This document shows, piece by piece, positions 16,669 through 24,359 of a stretch of 64,000 nt of DNA. The notes below the pieces were generated by a model. That model saw nothing but the letters and a program-made list of their open reading frames with translations. It had not been told where the DNA came from and made no database searches. A program made the position numbers and the translations under genes. This DNA comes from Azorhizobium sp965227945 (GTDB taxonomy: Bacteria; Pseudomonadota; Alphaproteobacteria; Rhizobiales; Xanthobacteraceae). How positions within the stretch are numbered: position 1 is the first letter of the stretch; every line of letters starts with the position of its first letter. The stretch spans positions 3,348,001 through 3,412,000 of the forward strand of contig CBDDGQ010000006.1 in the NCBI GenBank assembly GCA_965227945.1, given 5' to 3'.

Positions 16669-17151
16669 GTGGACACGGTCGAATACTTCCTGGCCTATGC
16701 GGTCAAGCTTGAAGAGGAGGCGGCGCTGCGCTTCGGCGAGCTGGCCGATGTGATGCAGAGCTGCGGCAATGGCGAGGTGGCGTCGCTGTTCCGGCGCCTG
16801 TCGCATTATTCCCGCCTGCATCTGGCCGATGCGCGGGCGCGCTCGCAATATCGCGACATTCCGCAGTTGAAGGCGGACGAGTATCTGTGGCCCGATCTGG
16901 AGAGCCCGGAGGCGGCGGCGATCTGGGCTGCCGATCCGTTCATCGGCCGCGAGCAGGCGCTGGAGATCGCCCGCGACGCCGAGCAGGCGAGCCTGGAGTA
17001 TTACCGCGGCATCCTGGAGACCACCCAGGACCCGGAAATCAAGGTCCTGGCCAAGGAGTTCGTGGAGGAGGAAACCGAGCATGTGCGCGAGATCCAGAAA
17101 TGGATCGCCGCGCACAAGGCCCATCAACCGCTGCCCGTATCGGAGGCGTAA
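16669..17151 (+). CDS. Rubrerythrin/ferritin-like diiron protein
   Basis: A 160-residue, almost wholly helical protein with the four-helix ferritin-like pattern. Candidate iron ligands are in helix 1 (LEEEAALRFGEL), helix 2 (LSHYSRLHLADAR), helix 3 (ALEIARDAEQASLEYYRGIL) and helix 4 (EFVEEETEHVREI, an ExxH motif). No rubredoxin-type Cys domain is attached. The start is GTG 16669; the nearby out-of-frame ATG is not usable. It lies 129 bases after the FeSII-like ferredoxin and could accept electrons from it to remove peroxide or oxygen; this pairing is inference. Confidence 0.8.
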   Translation: MDTVEYFLAYAVKLEEEAALRFGELADVMQSCGNGEVASLFRRLSHYSRLHLADARARSQYRDIPQLKADEYLWPDLESPEAAAIWAADPFIGREQALEIARDAEQASLEYYRGILETTQDPEIKVLAKEFVEEETEHVREIQKWIAAHKAHQPLPVSEA

Positions 17152-17171
17152 GCGTCGGGCAGAGTGCCGGA

Positions 17172-17480
17172 CTATTGGTCCAGCAGCCCCGCCAGCTTCA
17201 GCGCCACGCCCTGGGAGCCTTCGATGCGCAGCCGGCCGGTGGAGAAGGCCAGCATGGGCCCGATCTTGCCGGCGATCAGCTTGTCCAGCGTATCGGTGGA
17301 CAGCTTGAGCACCGCATCCGCCTCGGCATTGCTTTCGGTGACGGTGACCGCGGGGCCGGTGGCATCCAGCAGGATGGCCTCCTGGGTGTCGGTCAGTTCG
17401 AACCGCACCGTGTGCCCGAGGCTTGAGAGGGCATCGGCGCGGTCGGTGATGGCATCGATGAGGGAAGCAAGGTCGGCCAT
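17172..17480 (-). CDS. SCP-2 sterol-transfer-family protein
   Basis: A 102-residue protein matching a lone SCP-2 domain: amphipathic helices, then the sheet VRFELTDTQEAILLDATGPAVTVTESNAEADAVLKLSTDTLDKLIAGKIGP, and the end MLAFSTGRLRIEGSQGVALKLAGLL, which is very typical of the family. SCP-2 domains bind acyl chains or acyl-CoA. It lies 68 bases downstream of the acyl-CoA dehydrogenase gene on the same strand, so it is probably the last gene of the beta-oxidation operon, acting as a lipid carrier. Confidence 0.85.
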   Translation of the reverse strand: MADLASLIDAITDRADALSSLGHTVRFELTDTQEAILLDATGPAVTVTESNAEADAVLKLSTDTLDKLIAGKIGPMLAFSTGRLRIEGSQGVALKLAGLLDQ

Positions 17481-17548
17481 GGACAATCCGGAGACAGGAG
17501 GACAAGGGCGGCGGCGCCGCGCCCGGCACTGCGGGCGCGGCGCGGGAC

Positions 17549-19339
17549 TCAGAATGCGGCGTCGTCGAGCGCCATCATGGCCGACTTGCCGGACTTGATG
17601 GCGCCCCACAGGCCCGCCACTTCCGGCAGCAGGCGGTCGATGAAGAAGCGGGCGGTGACGATCTTGGCCTCGTAGAAGGCGGCCTCGCCATTGGCCTCGG
17701 CCCGCTTGGCATAAGCGATCTCCGCCATGCGCACCCACATATAGCCAAGCGCCACCAAGCCGAACAGGCGCAGGTAATCTGTGGCGGCGGCGCCTGCTTC
17801 GTCCGGATCCTTCATCCCCTTTTCGGCGATGTGGCCGGTGGCCAGTTGCAGGGCGCCGAACGCCTTGCCCAGCGGGCCGACCAGCGGGCCGAGGTTCTCG
17901 TCATCCAGCTTGGCATCGATATAGGCCAGCACCGGATGGAAGAAGCTGCGCAGATAGCGGCCCATGTGGGCGGGCAGCTTGCGGCCCACCAGATCGAGCG
18001 CCTGCACGCCATTGGTGCCCTCATAGATCATGGCGATGCGGGCATCGCGCACATATTGCTCCACCCCATGGTCGCGGATGTAGCCGTGGCCGCCATAGAC
18101 CTGCACCCCCAGCGAGGCGTTGGTGAAGCCGAGATCCGTGAACAGCGCCTTGACGATGGGGGTCATCAGCGCGGTGAAGTCCTCGGCATTCTGCCGCTCG
18201 TCGGGATCGTTGGAGCGCTCCATCAGATCGAGGTTGCGCGCCACCCAGCCGGACAAGGCGCGGCAGCCCTCGTTATAGGCGCGCATGGTCATCAGCGAGC
18301 GCCGCACGTCCGGATGCACCAGGATCGGGTCCGCCGGCTTGTCGGGATATTTCGCCCCGGTCAGCGCGCGGCCCTGGAGGCGCTCCTTGGCGTAGGACAC
18401 CGCGCTCTGATAGGCGGCTTCCCCTACGCCAAGCCCCTGGGTGCCGACCGACAGGCGCTCGGAATTCATCATGGTGAACATGGCGCGCATGCCCTTGTGC
18501 GGCTCGCCCACCAGCCAGCCGGTGGCCTCCTCCAGCGAGAGCTGGCAAGTGGCCGAGCCGTTGAGGCCCATCTTGTGCTCGATGCCCGTGCACAGCACGC
18601 CATTGCGCGGGCCGGGGGTGCCGTCCGCCTTGGGCATGAACTTGGGCACCAGGAACAAGGAGATGCCCTTCACCCCCTTGGGCGCGTCCGGCATGCGGGC
18701 CAGCACCAGATGGATGATGTTTTCGGTCAGGTCGTGCTCGCCGGCGGAGATGAAGATCTTCGAGCCGGTGATCTTGTAGGAGCCGTCGCTTTGCGGCTCG
18801 GCCTTGGTGCGCAGCAGGCCGAGATCCGTGCCGCAATGGGGCTCGGTGAGGCACATGGTGCCGGACCAGATGCCTTCCACCATCTTGGGCAGGAAGCGTT
18901 CCTTCAGCTCCTGCGGGGCATGGCTGTTGATGGCCTGATAGGCGCCGTGGGTGAGGCCGGGATAGAGGCCGAAGGAGAGATTGGCCGAGCACATCATCTC
19001 TTCGACGAACTTGGTCACGCTGGCCGGCAGGCCCTGGCCGCCCCATTCGGGATCGCAGGCGATGCCGTTCCAGCCGCCGTCCACATAGGTCTTGTAGGCG
19101 TCCTTGAAGCCGGTGGGCGTGCGCACCACGCCATTTTCGTAGGTGCAGCCTTCGCTGTCGCCCACCGGATTGAGCGGCGCCAGCACTTCGGTCACCAGCT
19201 TGCCGGCTTCGTCCAGCACGGCATCGATGAGGTCCGGCGTGATCTCCTCCAGGCCCTTCATGTCCTTGAGGGTCTCGCTGCCGTGCAGTTCGTGGAGCAC
19301 GAACCGCATGTCGCGCAGCGGCGGCTGATAGGTCTGCAT
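17549..19339 (-). CDS. Acyl-CoA dehydrogenase, FadE/DmdC-like long form
   Basis: A 596-residue flavoenzyme that introduces the alpha-beta double bond into acyl-CoA. Besides the N-terminal, middle and C-terminal acyl-CoA dehydrogenase domains (MCLTEPHCGTDLGLLRTKA; KIFISAGEHDL; GVQVYGGHGYIRDHGVEQYVRDARI; IYEGTNGVQALDLVGRKL) it carries the extra C-terminal helical domain of the approximately 600-residue class. The candidate catalytic Glu lies in IYEGTNG. The start at ATG 19339 gives the standard opening MQTYQPPLRDMRFVLHEL; the ORF 10 codons longer is less likely. It sits between the SCP-2 gene and the bifunctional enzyme gene, separated from the latter by about 480 bases containing palindromic repeats. 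Confidence 0.93.
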   Translation of the reverse strand: MQTYQPPLRDMRFVLHELHGSETLKDMKGLEEITPDLIDAVLDEAGKLVTEVLAPLNPVGDSEGCTYENGVVRTPTGFKDAYKTYVDGGWNGIACDPEWGGQGLPASVTKFVEEMMCSANLSFGLYPGLTHGAYQAINSHAPQELKERFLPKMVEGIWSGTMCLTEPHCGTDLGLLRTKAEPQSDGSYKITGSKIFISAGEHDLTENIIHLVLARMPDAPKGVKGISLFLVPKFMPKADGTPGPRNGVLCTGIEHKMGLNGSATCQLSLEEATGWLVGEPHKGMRAMFTMMNSERLSVGTQGLGVGEAAYQSAVSYAKERLQGRALTGAKYPDKPADPILVHPDVRRSLMTMRAYNEGCRALSGWVARNLDLMERSNDPDERQNAEDFTALMTPIVKALFTDLGFTNASLGVQVYGGHGYIRDHGVEQYVRDARIAMIYEGTNGVQALDLVGRKLPAHMGRYLRSFFHPVLAYIDAKLDDENLGPLVGPLGKAFGALQLATGHIAEKGMKDPDEAGAAATDYLRLFGLVALGYMWVRMAEIAYAKRAEANGEAAFYEAKIVTARFFIDRLLPEVAGLWGAIKSGKSAMMALDDAAF

Positions 19340-19532
19340 GGTCGTCTCCCGTGTCGTCTTGATCTTCATCGCCCGGCGTGGGCGCCAGATTAGTCTCTCT
19401 GGGGCCAGGCGTTCCGTGGGAGCGCTCGGGCCTAATCCTCTGCCTCACTCTCTCGCCTCTCGTCCGAAAGGAGACGAAAGGCTGGGAGAGAAACGGCGAA
19501 CCGCCCCCGGTTTGCGGGCACGCCCGCTGCGC

Positions 19533-19570
19533 CGTTTCCCTCCCGATCCGCCCCCGCGCGCGGGGGAGGA
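19533..19570. repeat. Palindromic G/C-block repeat, copy 1 (degenerate)
   Basis: Begins CGTTTCCCTCCC and continues to a CCCCCGCGCGCGGGGG palindrome. It has the same layout and orientation as the copy at 19754 but the central part is shorter and divergent. Confidence 0.5.
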
Positions 19571-19633
19571 TATTCTTTGCGCGGCGGTTTCCCGTCCCGC
19601 TTCCCGGTGCAGCGCCACGTTCACCGCTTGCGA

Positions 19634-19675
19634 CCCTCCCCCCTTGCGGGGGAGGGCAGGGAGGGGGGTGAAACG
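19634..19675. repeat. Palindromic G/C-block repeat, copy 2 (inverted relative to copies 1 and 3)
   Basis: Reads CCCTCCCCCC, TTG, CGGGGGAGGG, then a GGGGGGTGAAACG tail. The reverse complement of copy 3 has the same sequence with few changes, so the two are inverted copies about 80 bases apart. The form is that of small intergenic palindromic repeats common in high-GC alphaproteobacterial genomes. Confidence 0.65.
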
Positions 19676-19753
19676 GCCCCCGCCTGGTGCCCGGTCTGCG
19701 GTGGGCGGTGCCTGCCGCCTGTCTCGTCGTCCTGTCCGCGTTCTGGGGGAGAG

Positions 19754-19798
19754 CGTTTCACCCCCCACCCCAACCCTCCCCCGCACGGGGGGAGGGGG
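19754..19798. repeat. Palindromic G/C-block repeat, copy 3
   Basis: CGTTTCACCCCCC leads into CCCTCCCCCGCACGGGGGGAGGG, a stem of up to ten pairs around a short loop. It lies 22 bases beyond the stop of the bifunctional enzyme gene, so on the minus strand it could act as a hairpin protecting or ending that transcript. Confidence 0.65.
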
Positions 19799-19819
19799 CG
19801 CGTCGCTCGTTGATCGAAC

Positions 19820-22150
19820 TCAGTTCCGCAGCGGGCGACCGGTCTCCAGCACCGCCTCGATCCGCGCCAAGGTGGCATTGGTGCGGATGAGCTTCATGAA
19901 GCCCGCCCGTTCCAGCTCCAGCACCTGCGCCTCGGTGACGGGCACCGTGTGGTCGGCGCCGCCGCCGGTGAGCACTTCCGCCAAAGCTGCCGCCACCACC
20001 AGATCATGCTTGGTGGCGATGCCGCGCTTGGCGAAGCTCTCCGCCGCCATCTCCAGCGCCACCCGGCCGGAGGGACCGGGCAAAGTGAGGTCCTGCGGCT
20101 TGGGCGCGGCATAATTCTCCGCCAGAGCCAGAGCCTTGGCCTTGGCGTCCGCCAGCAGGCGGTCGCGGTTCATGGTGATGCCGTCGGTGGCGCGCAGGAA
20201 GTGCAACTCCTTGGCCTCGGCGGCGGATTTCGACACGGTGGCGGTGCTCACCGTCTCGAACACCTTGGAGGGCGCCGGCATCGGCCCCTTGGGCAGATCG
20301 GGGTCCGACTGCCAGCGGGTCAGCATCTCCTTGCAGCCGCCCCAGCCGGGCAGCACGCCGACGCCGCATTCCACCAGGCCGATATAGCTTTCCGCATGCG
20401 CCTGCACGGCGGAGGAGTGCAGCAGGATCTCGCAGCCGCCGCCCAGCGCCATGCCGGCGGGCGCCGACACCACGGGGAAGGGGGCGTATTTCAGCGCCTG
20501 ATAAGCCTGCTGGCCTCCGGCCACCAGTTTCTCCACCTCGCCGAAGGCGGCGATGTTGCAGGCGAACAAAGCCAGGCCCAGGTTGGCGCCCACGGAGAAG
20601 TTGGTGCCCTCGTTATAAATGACAAGCGCCTTGTACTTGTCCTTCACCAGCTTCGAAGTCTTGCCTAAGAGCGAGATGATGCCCTCGTCAAGGGAATTGG
20701 ACTTGGAGGTGAATTCGAAGCACAGCACCCCGTCGCCAATGTCCCACACCGATGCGGAGCCGTTCTTCAGCACCGGCTCGGAGGCGAGCTTGATGTCGGA
20801 CAGCAGCAGCACGCCTTCGGGGCGCACGATGTCGCGATAGGTGCCGTCCAGGTCCAGATACTGGCGGCGGCCATTCTCCACCCGGTAGAAGGGCTTGCCT
20901 TGGGCCAGGAAGGGCGGCACGGCCTCGCCCGCCGCGGTGAGGATCTCCACCAGGGCCTTGGCGCCGATGCGGTCGATCAGCTCGAACGGACCCCATTTCC
21001 AATTGTAGCCGAGGCGCATGGCCTCATCGATGGCCACCACGTCGTCCGCCGCATCCGGCACCAGAACCGCCGCATAGGCGAGCGTGCGGGCGATGACGTT
21101 GGCGGCATAGCGCCCCGCCGGGGTGTTGGCGGTGAGCAGAGCCTTGGGATGCTTGGCGGCCGCGTCGACCTCCGGCAGCGCCGCCTTTTCCTGCGCCCGG
21201 TACTGGCCGGTGGACAGATCAATGCTCTCCTTCACCTTGCCGCCGCCCTCGCGGTTGAGGCGATAGAAGCCGCCCTTGCCCTTGCGCCCGGTGTAGCCGG
21301 TCTCGATCATGGTCTTGATGAGGGGCACATCGCGCACGGTGGCGTGGAAGGGATCATCCTTGGGCAGGGCGCGTTCCAGGCTGCCCTGGACGTGGGGCAT
21401 GAGATCGAGGCCCACCAGATCCAGCAGCCCGAACACGCCAGTCTTGGGGATGCCGAACGGGCGTCCCATCACCGCATCGGCTTCCTCCACCGTGAGGTTC
21501 TGCTCGAACGCCTGGCCGACCGCCAGCTGCATCCAATAGGTGCCGAGGCGGTTGGCGATGAAGCCCGGCGTGTCCTTGCAGCGCACCACCGTCTTGCCCA
21601 GCTTCACATCGGCGAAGCGGGCCACCCGGTCCACGGTGGCGGCGTCGGTCTCCGCGCTGGAGACGATCTCCAGCAGCCGCATGTAGCGGGGCGGATTGAA
21701 GAAATGGGTGATGAGGAAGTCGCGGCGGAAGGCGTCGGGCAGGCCCGTTGTGAGGTCGGCCAAGGGAATGGTGGAGGTGTTGGACGACACCGCCGTCCCC
21801 GGCTTGCGCACCGCCTCGATCTTGGCATAGAGCGCCTGCTTCACATCCAGGCGTTCCACCACCGCTTCCACGATCCAGTCGCAGGCGGCCAGCTTTTCGA
21901 GGTCGTCCTCGATATTGCCCGGCGTCACCAGCTTGGCGGCACGCTTGGACATGAAGGCGGCGGGGTCCGCCTTCAGCAGCTTTTCCACCGCGGTCTGGGC
22001 GATGACGCTGCGGCCCGAGCCATTGGCCTTGTCGGCCTCCGGAACGATGTCCAGCAGCAGCACGTCCACGCCCGCATTGGCGATGTGGGCGGCGATGCCG
22101 GCGCCCATGACGCCGGCGCCGATGACGGCGGCCTTCTTGATCTCGTTCAT
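19820..22150 (-). CDS. 3-hydroxyacyl-CoA dehydrogenase / enoyl-CoA hydratase, FadN-like
   Basis: A 776-residue bifunctional beta-oxidation enzyme. The order is reversed compared with E. coli FadB: an N-terminal NAD-binding domain (AAVIGAGVMGAGIAAHIANAG), two 3HCDH C-terminal domains (KDTPGFIANRLGTYW; GYTGRKGKGGFYRL), then a C-terminal crotonase domain (FSVGANLGLAL; GMALGGGCEILLHSS; GLVECGVGVLPGWGG with the active-site Glu). This layout is that of Bacillus FadN and its proteobacterial relatives. ATG 22150 gives a natural start just before the dinucleotide strand. It follows the thiolase gene by 11 bases, implying cotranscription and a multienzyme complex. Confidence 0.94.
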   Translation of the reverse strand: MNEIKKAAVIGAGVMGAGIAAHIANAGVDVLLLDIVPEADKANGSGRSVIAQTAVEKLLKADPAAFMSKRAAKLVTPGNIEDDLEKLAACDWIVEAVVERLDVKQALYAKIEAVRKPGTAVSSNTSTIPLADLTTGLPDAFRRDFLITHFFNPPRYMRLLEIVSSAETDAATVDRVARFADVKLGKTVVRCKDTPGFIANRLGTYWMQLAVGQAFEQNLTVEEADAVMGRPFGIPKTGVFGLLDLVGLDLMPHVQGSLERALPKDDPFHATVRDVPLIKTMIETGYTGRKGKGGFYRLNREGGGKVKESIDLSTGQYRAQEKAALPEVDAAAKHPKALLTANTPAGRYAANVIARTLAYAAVLVPDAADDVVAIDEAMRLGYNWKWGPFELIDRIGAKALVEILTAAGEAVPPFLAQGKPFYRVENGRRQYLDLDGTYRDIVRPEGVLLLSDIKLASEPVLKNGSASVWDIGDGVLCFEFTSKSNSLDEGIISLLGKTSKLVKDKYKALVIYNEGTNFSVGANLGLALFACNIAAFGEVEKLVAGGQQAYQALKYAPFPVVSAPAGMALGGGCEILLHSSAVQAHAESYIGLVECGVGVLPGWGGCKEMLTRWQSDPDLPKGPMPAPSKVFETVSTATVSKSAAEAKELHFLRATDGITMNRDRLLADAKAKALALAENYAAPKPQDLTLPGPSGRVALEMAAESFAKRGIATKHDLVVAAALAEVLTGGGADHTVPVTEAQVLELERAGFMKLIRTNATLARIEAVLETGRPLRN

Positions 22151-22161
22151 GATGGCCTCCC

Positions 22162-23298
22162 TCACACGCGCTCGAGGACGGTGGCGATGCCCTGGCCGCC
22201 GCCGATGCACTGGGTGGCCAGCGCATAGCGCCCGCCCTCGCGCTTCAGCAGGCTGGCGGCCTTGCCGACAATGCGGGCGCCGGTGGCGCCGAGCGGATGG
22301 CCCAGGGCCAAGGCGCCACCGTCGATGTTCAACGTCTCGGTGCGGATGTTGAGGTCGCGGGCGCAGGCCAGCGCCTGGGACGAGAAGGCCTCGTTCAGCT
22401 CCACCACGTCGATGTCGTCGATGCTGATGCCGGCGCGGGCCAGCGCCTTGCGGGTGGCTTCCACCGGGCCGATGCCCATGATCTCCGGCGCGCAGCCGGC
22501 CACCGCCACGCCGCGCAGGCGGGCGAGCACCTCAAGGCCATGCTTTTCCGCATAGGCTTCCGAGCACACCAGCACGGCGGAGGCGCCGTCGGTGAGCGGG
22601 GAGGAGGTGCCCGCGGTCACGGTGCCGTTCTGGTCGAAGGCGGGCTTGAGGCCGGCCAGATCCTCGGCCGTGGTCTCGGGCCGGATGCAGCCATCGGCGC
22701 TGACGCTCTTGCCATTGATGCGGATGGGCACGATCTCATCCGTGAACTTGCCCTCGGCCTGGGCCTTGGCGGCCTTGCGGTGGCTCTCCAGCGCGAAGGC
22801 CTCCTGGTCGGCGCGGGTGATCTGCCACTTGCGGGCGACGTTCTCGGCGGTATCGCCCATGCCCATGTAGGCGGCCTTGTTGGCGGCATAGAGGGCCGGG
22901 TTCGGCATCGGGTTGAAGCCGGTCATGGGCACGCGGCTCATGCTCTCGATGCCGGCGCAGACGAACACGTCGCCCGCACCCAGCAGGATCTGCCCGGCAG
23001 CCATATGGACCGCCTGCATAGACGAGCCGCAGAAGCGATTCACAGTGACGCCGGCCACTGACTGCGGCAGTTCGGCGATCATGCCGATGAGGCGGGCGAC
23101 ATTGAACCCCTGCTCAGCTTCGGGGAAGGCGCAGCCGACGATGAGGTCTTCGATGTCTTCCGGATTGACCTTGGTGCGGGCGATCAATTCGCGCACCACC
23201 TGGGCGGCCAGATCATCGGGCCGCACCCGGGCGAGGTCGCCCTTCTTGGCGGGGGCGAAGGGCGAACGGGCATAGCCCGCGATGACGACGTTGGACAT
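22162..23298 (-). CDS. Acetyl-CoA acyltransferase (thiolase), FadA-like
   Basis: A 378-residue thiolase that cleaves 3-ketoacyl-CoA at the end of the beta-oxidation cycle. The nucleophilic Cys lies in NRFCGSSMQAVHMAA, the general-base His in GGALALGHPLGATGAR, and the second Cys in ATQCIGGGQGIA. The start at ATG 23298 gives MSNVVIAGYARSPFAPAKKG; the longer frame adds a non-homologous tail. It is coupled to the FadN-like gene downstream and 159 bases from the merR stop. Biosynthetic acetoacetyl-CoA activity is less likely given the neighbours. Confidence 0.94.
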   Translation of the reverse strand: MSNVVIAGYARSPFAPAKKGDLARVRPDDLAAQVVRELIARTKVNPEDIEDLIVGCAFPEAEQGFNVARLIGMIAELPQSVAGVTVNRFCGSSMQAVHMAAGQILLGAGDVFVCAGIESMSRVPMTGFNPMPNPALYAANKAAYMGMGDTAENVARKWQITRADQEAFALESHRKAAKAQAEGKFTDEIVPIRINGKSVSADGCIRPETTAEDLAGLKPAFDQNGTVTAGTSSPLTDGASAVLVCSEAYAEKHGLEVLARLRGVAVAGCAPEIMGIGPVEATRKALARAGISIDDIDVVELNEAFSSQALACARDLNIRTETLNIDGGALALGHPLGATGARIVGKAASLLKREGGRYALATQCIGGGQGIATVLERV

Positions 23299-23420
23299 GG
23301 GCTCTCCTGCGATTTCCTGTTCGATGTTGTTCTTGTCGGTCGGGCCTTTGCGCACCGTGGTGCGAACCCTGTTGCTTCAGCCGTGCCATGGACGGGGATG
23401 GGCGCCGGGACCCCGCTCGG

Positions 23421-23436
23421 CCCGCGCCTGCGCGGG
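23421..23436. promoter_or_regulatory. Hairpin between merR and the thiolase gene
   Basis: CCCGCGC-CT-GCGCGGG is a perfect 7-bp inverted repeat lying between the merR stop and the thiolase start; a second dyad CGCACC-GT-GGTGCG is at 23351-23364. Neither has a T-tract. They could attenuate readthrough from merR into the beta-oxidation genes. Confidence 0.35.
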
Positions 23437-23457
23437 CGCAGCCGCCTTGCGGCCGGA

Positions 23458-23919
23458 TCAGCCGCCGCCCTTCTTGCCTGCCAGTTTCTTCACGGGAACG
23501 ATCTCGGCCTCCGCAAGCGCGAGCGCCGCGAGGGTCTGCTCCTCGATCTCCTTCAGTTCCACCAGGCTCTCCTCCAGGGCGAGGCGCTGGTCTTCCAGCA
23601 TGTCGAGCCGGGTGCGCACCTTCTTCAGCAGCAGACGGATCTGCTCGATCTGGGTGGGGTCCACGTCATAGAGATCGAGATATTCCTTGATCTCGCGCAG
23701 GCTGAACCCCAGTCGCTTGCCACGCAGGATCAGCACCATGCGGGCGCGATCGCGCTTGGTATAGACACGGATGTTGCCGGCCCGGCGCGGCGAGATCAGC
23801 CCCTTGTCCTCATAGAAGCGGACGGTGCGCGGGGTGATGGACAGATCGCGGGCGAGTTCCGTCACCGAGAAGAAGGTGTCCGTCAGGCCGTGATGGGCAG
23901 CGTCACCGTCTGGTGCCAT
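23458..23919 (-). CDS. MerR-family transcriptional regulator
   Basis: A 153-residue regulator. The N-terminal winged helix-turn-helix is clear (FFSVTELARDLSITPRTVRFYEDKGLISPRRAGNIRVYTKRDRARMVLILRGKRLGF) and is followed by a long coiled-coil (QIRLLLKKVRTRLDMLEDQRLALEESLVELKEIEEQ) for dimerisation. No metal-binding Cys are present, so a metabolite or acyl-CoA signal is more likely. It ends in a Lys/Gly-rich tail. A symmetric site covers its own start codon, and a near-identical site lies before the divergent FadL-like gene, suggesting it is autoregulated and controls the fatty-acid genes. Confidence 0.92.
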   Translation of the reverse strand: MAPDGDAAHHGLTDTFFSVTELARDLSITPRTVRFYEDKGLISPRRAGNIRVYTKRDRARMVLILRGKRLGFSLREIKEYLDLYDVDPTQIEQIRLLLKKVRTRLDMLEDQRLALEESLVELKEIEEQTLAALALAEAEIVPVKKLAGKKGGG

Positions 23920-23938
23920 AGGTTGACCTATACGTCAG
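23918..23938. promoter_or_regulatory. Candidate MerR operator at the merR start
   Basis: TGACCTATACGTCA (23924-23937) is an inverted repeat with one mismatched pair, and overlaps a second perfect dyad ATAGGT-TG-ACCTAT (23918-23931) that includes the merR start codon. Its reverse complement, TGACGTATAGGTCA, matches the site before the FadL-like gene at 13 of 14 positions. Confidence 0.6.
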
Positions 23939-24091
23939 ATGTTGGCTCTTAGGATACATGCTTTGTCCCGGCCTTCAAGCCCCACGGCCCGCCGGCGCCA
24001 GACTAATCGCATTGCCAACTATCGATTGGTGCGGGGCACACAGCCCTTGTGCAGTGCAACGAGCGACTCATTCTGGGCTATAGAAAAGAAA

Positions 24092-24110
24092 ATGGCACAT
24101 ATTGTGCCAT
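24092..24110. promoter_or_regulatory. Perfect palindrome in the merR / FadL divergent region
   Basis: ATGGCACA-TAT-TGTGCCAT is a perfect 8-bp inverted repeat in an A+T-rich stretch and is followed by TTGACA at 24116-24121. It could be an operator for another regulator, a cruciform-prone site or a small hairpin; position in the control region favours an operator. A smaller perfect dyad ACAGT-CTAA-ACTGT lies at 24210-24223. Confidence 0.45.
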
Positions 24111-24275
24111 CGTGTTTGACACAAAGTCTTCCCACGCGCCGCGCTTTGCGGTTGCTGGATCCGCCATTTGTCCTAAGATGCGTTGCATATGCGTCACAGT
24201 GGGGCTTTTACAGTCTAAACTGTGGCATCCCTGCGGCGGAGCAGTTGACCCGCGCCACAGGATCAGCATGCTGGG

Positions 24276-24289
24276 TGACGTATAGGGCA
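24276..24289. promoter_or_regulatory. Candidate MerR operator before the FadL-like gene
   Basis: TGACGTATAGGGCA differs at one base from the reverse complement of the site at the merR start. It lies about 70 bases before ATG 24360, where a MerR-type activator or repressor could act on the porin gene. Confidence 0.55.
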
Positions 24290-24359
24290 TCTGCCACACC
24301 ATTAGGTGCAATGCACAATAATGGATGTCCTGGGAAACGCTGATTGGGGGAGGCATTTC

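Larger units (their letters stand above)
19340..19819. other. Intergenic region with palindromic repeat cluster
   Basis: About 480 bases between two minus-strand beta-oxidation genes with no convincing coding sequence. It contains three related G/C-block palindromic elements (listed separately) and short frames without family resemblance. The stems could form strong hairpins in the transcript and tune expression of the downstream dehydrogenase gene. Confidence 0.5.
23939..24359. other. merR-fadL divergent control region
   Basis: About 420 bases of A+T-richer sequence with no supported gene. It holds two candidate MerR sites (one at each end), a 19-base perfect palindrome and several small dyads. 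Short frames across it show no family resemblance. Confidence 0.5.
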
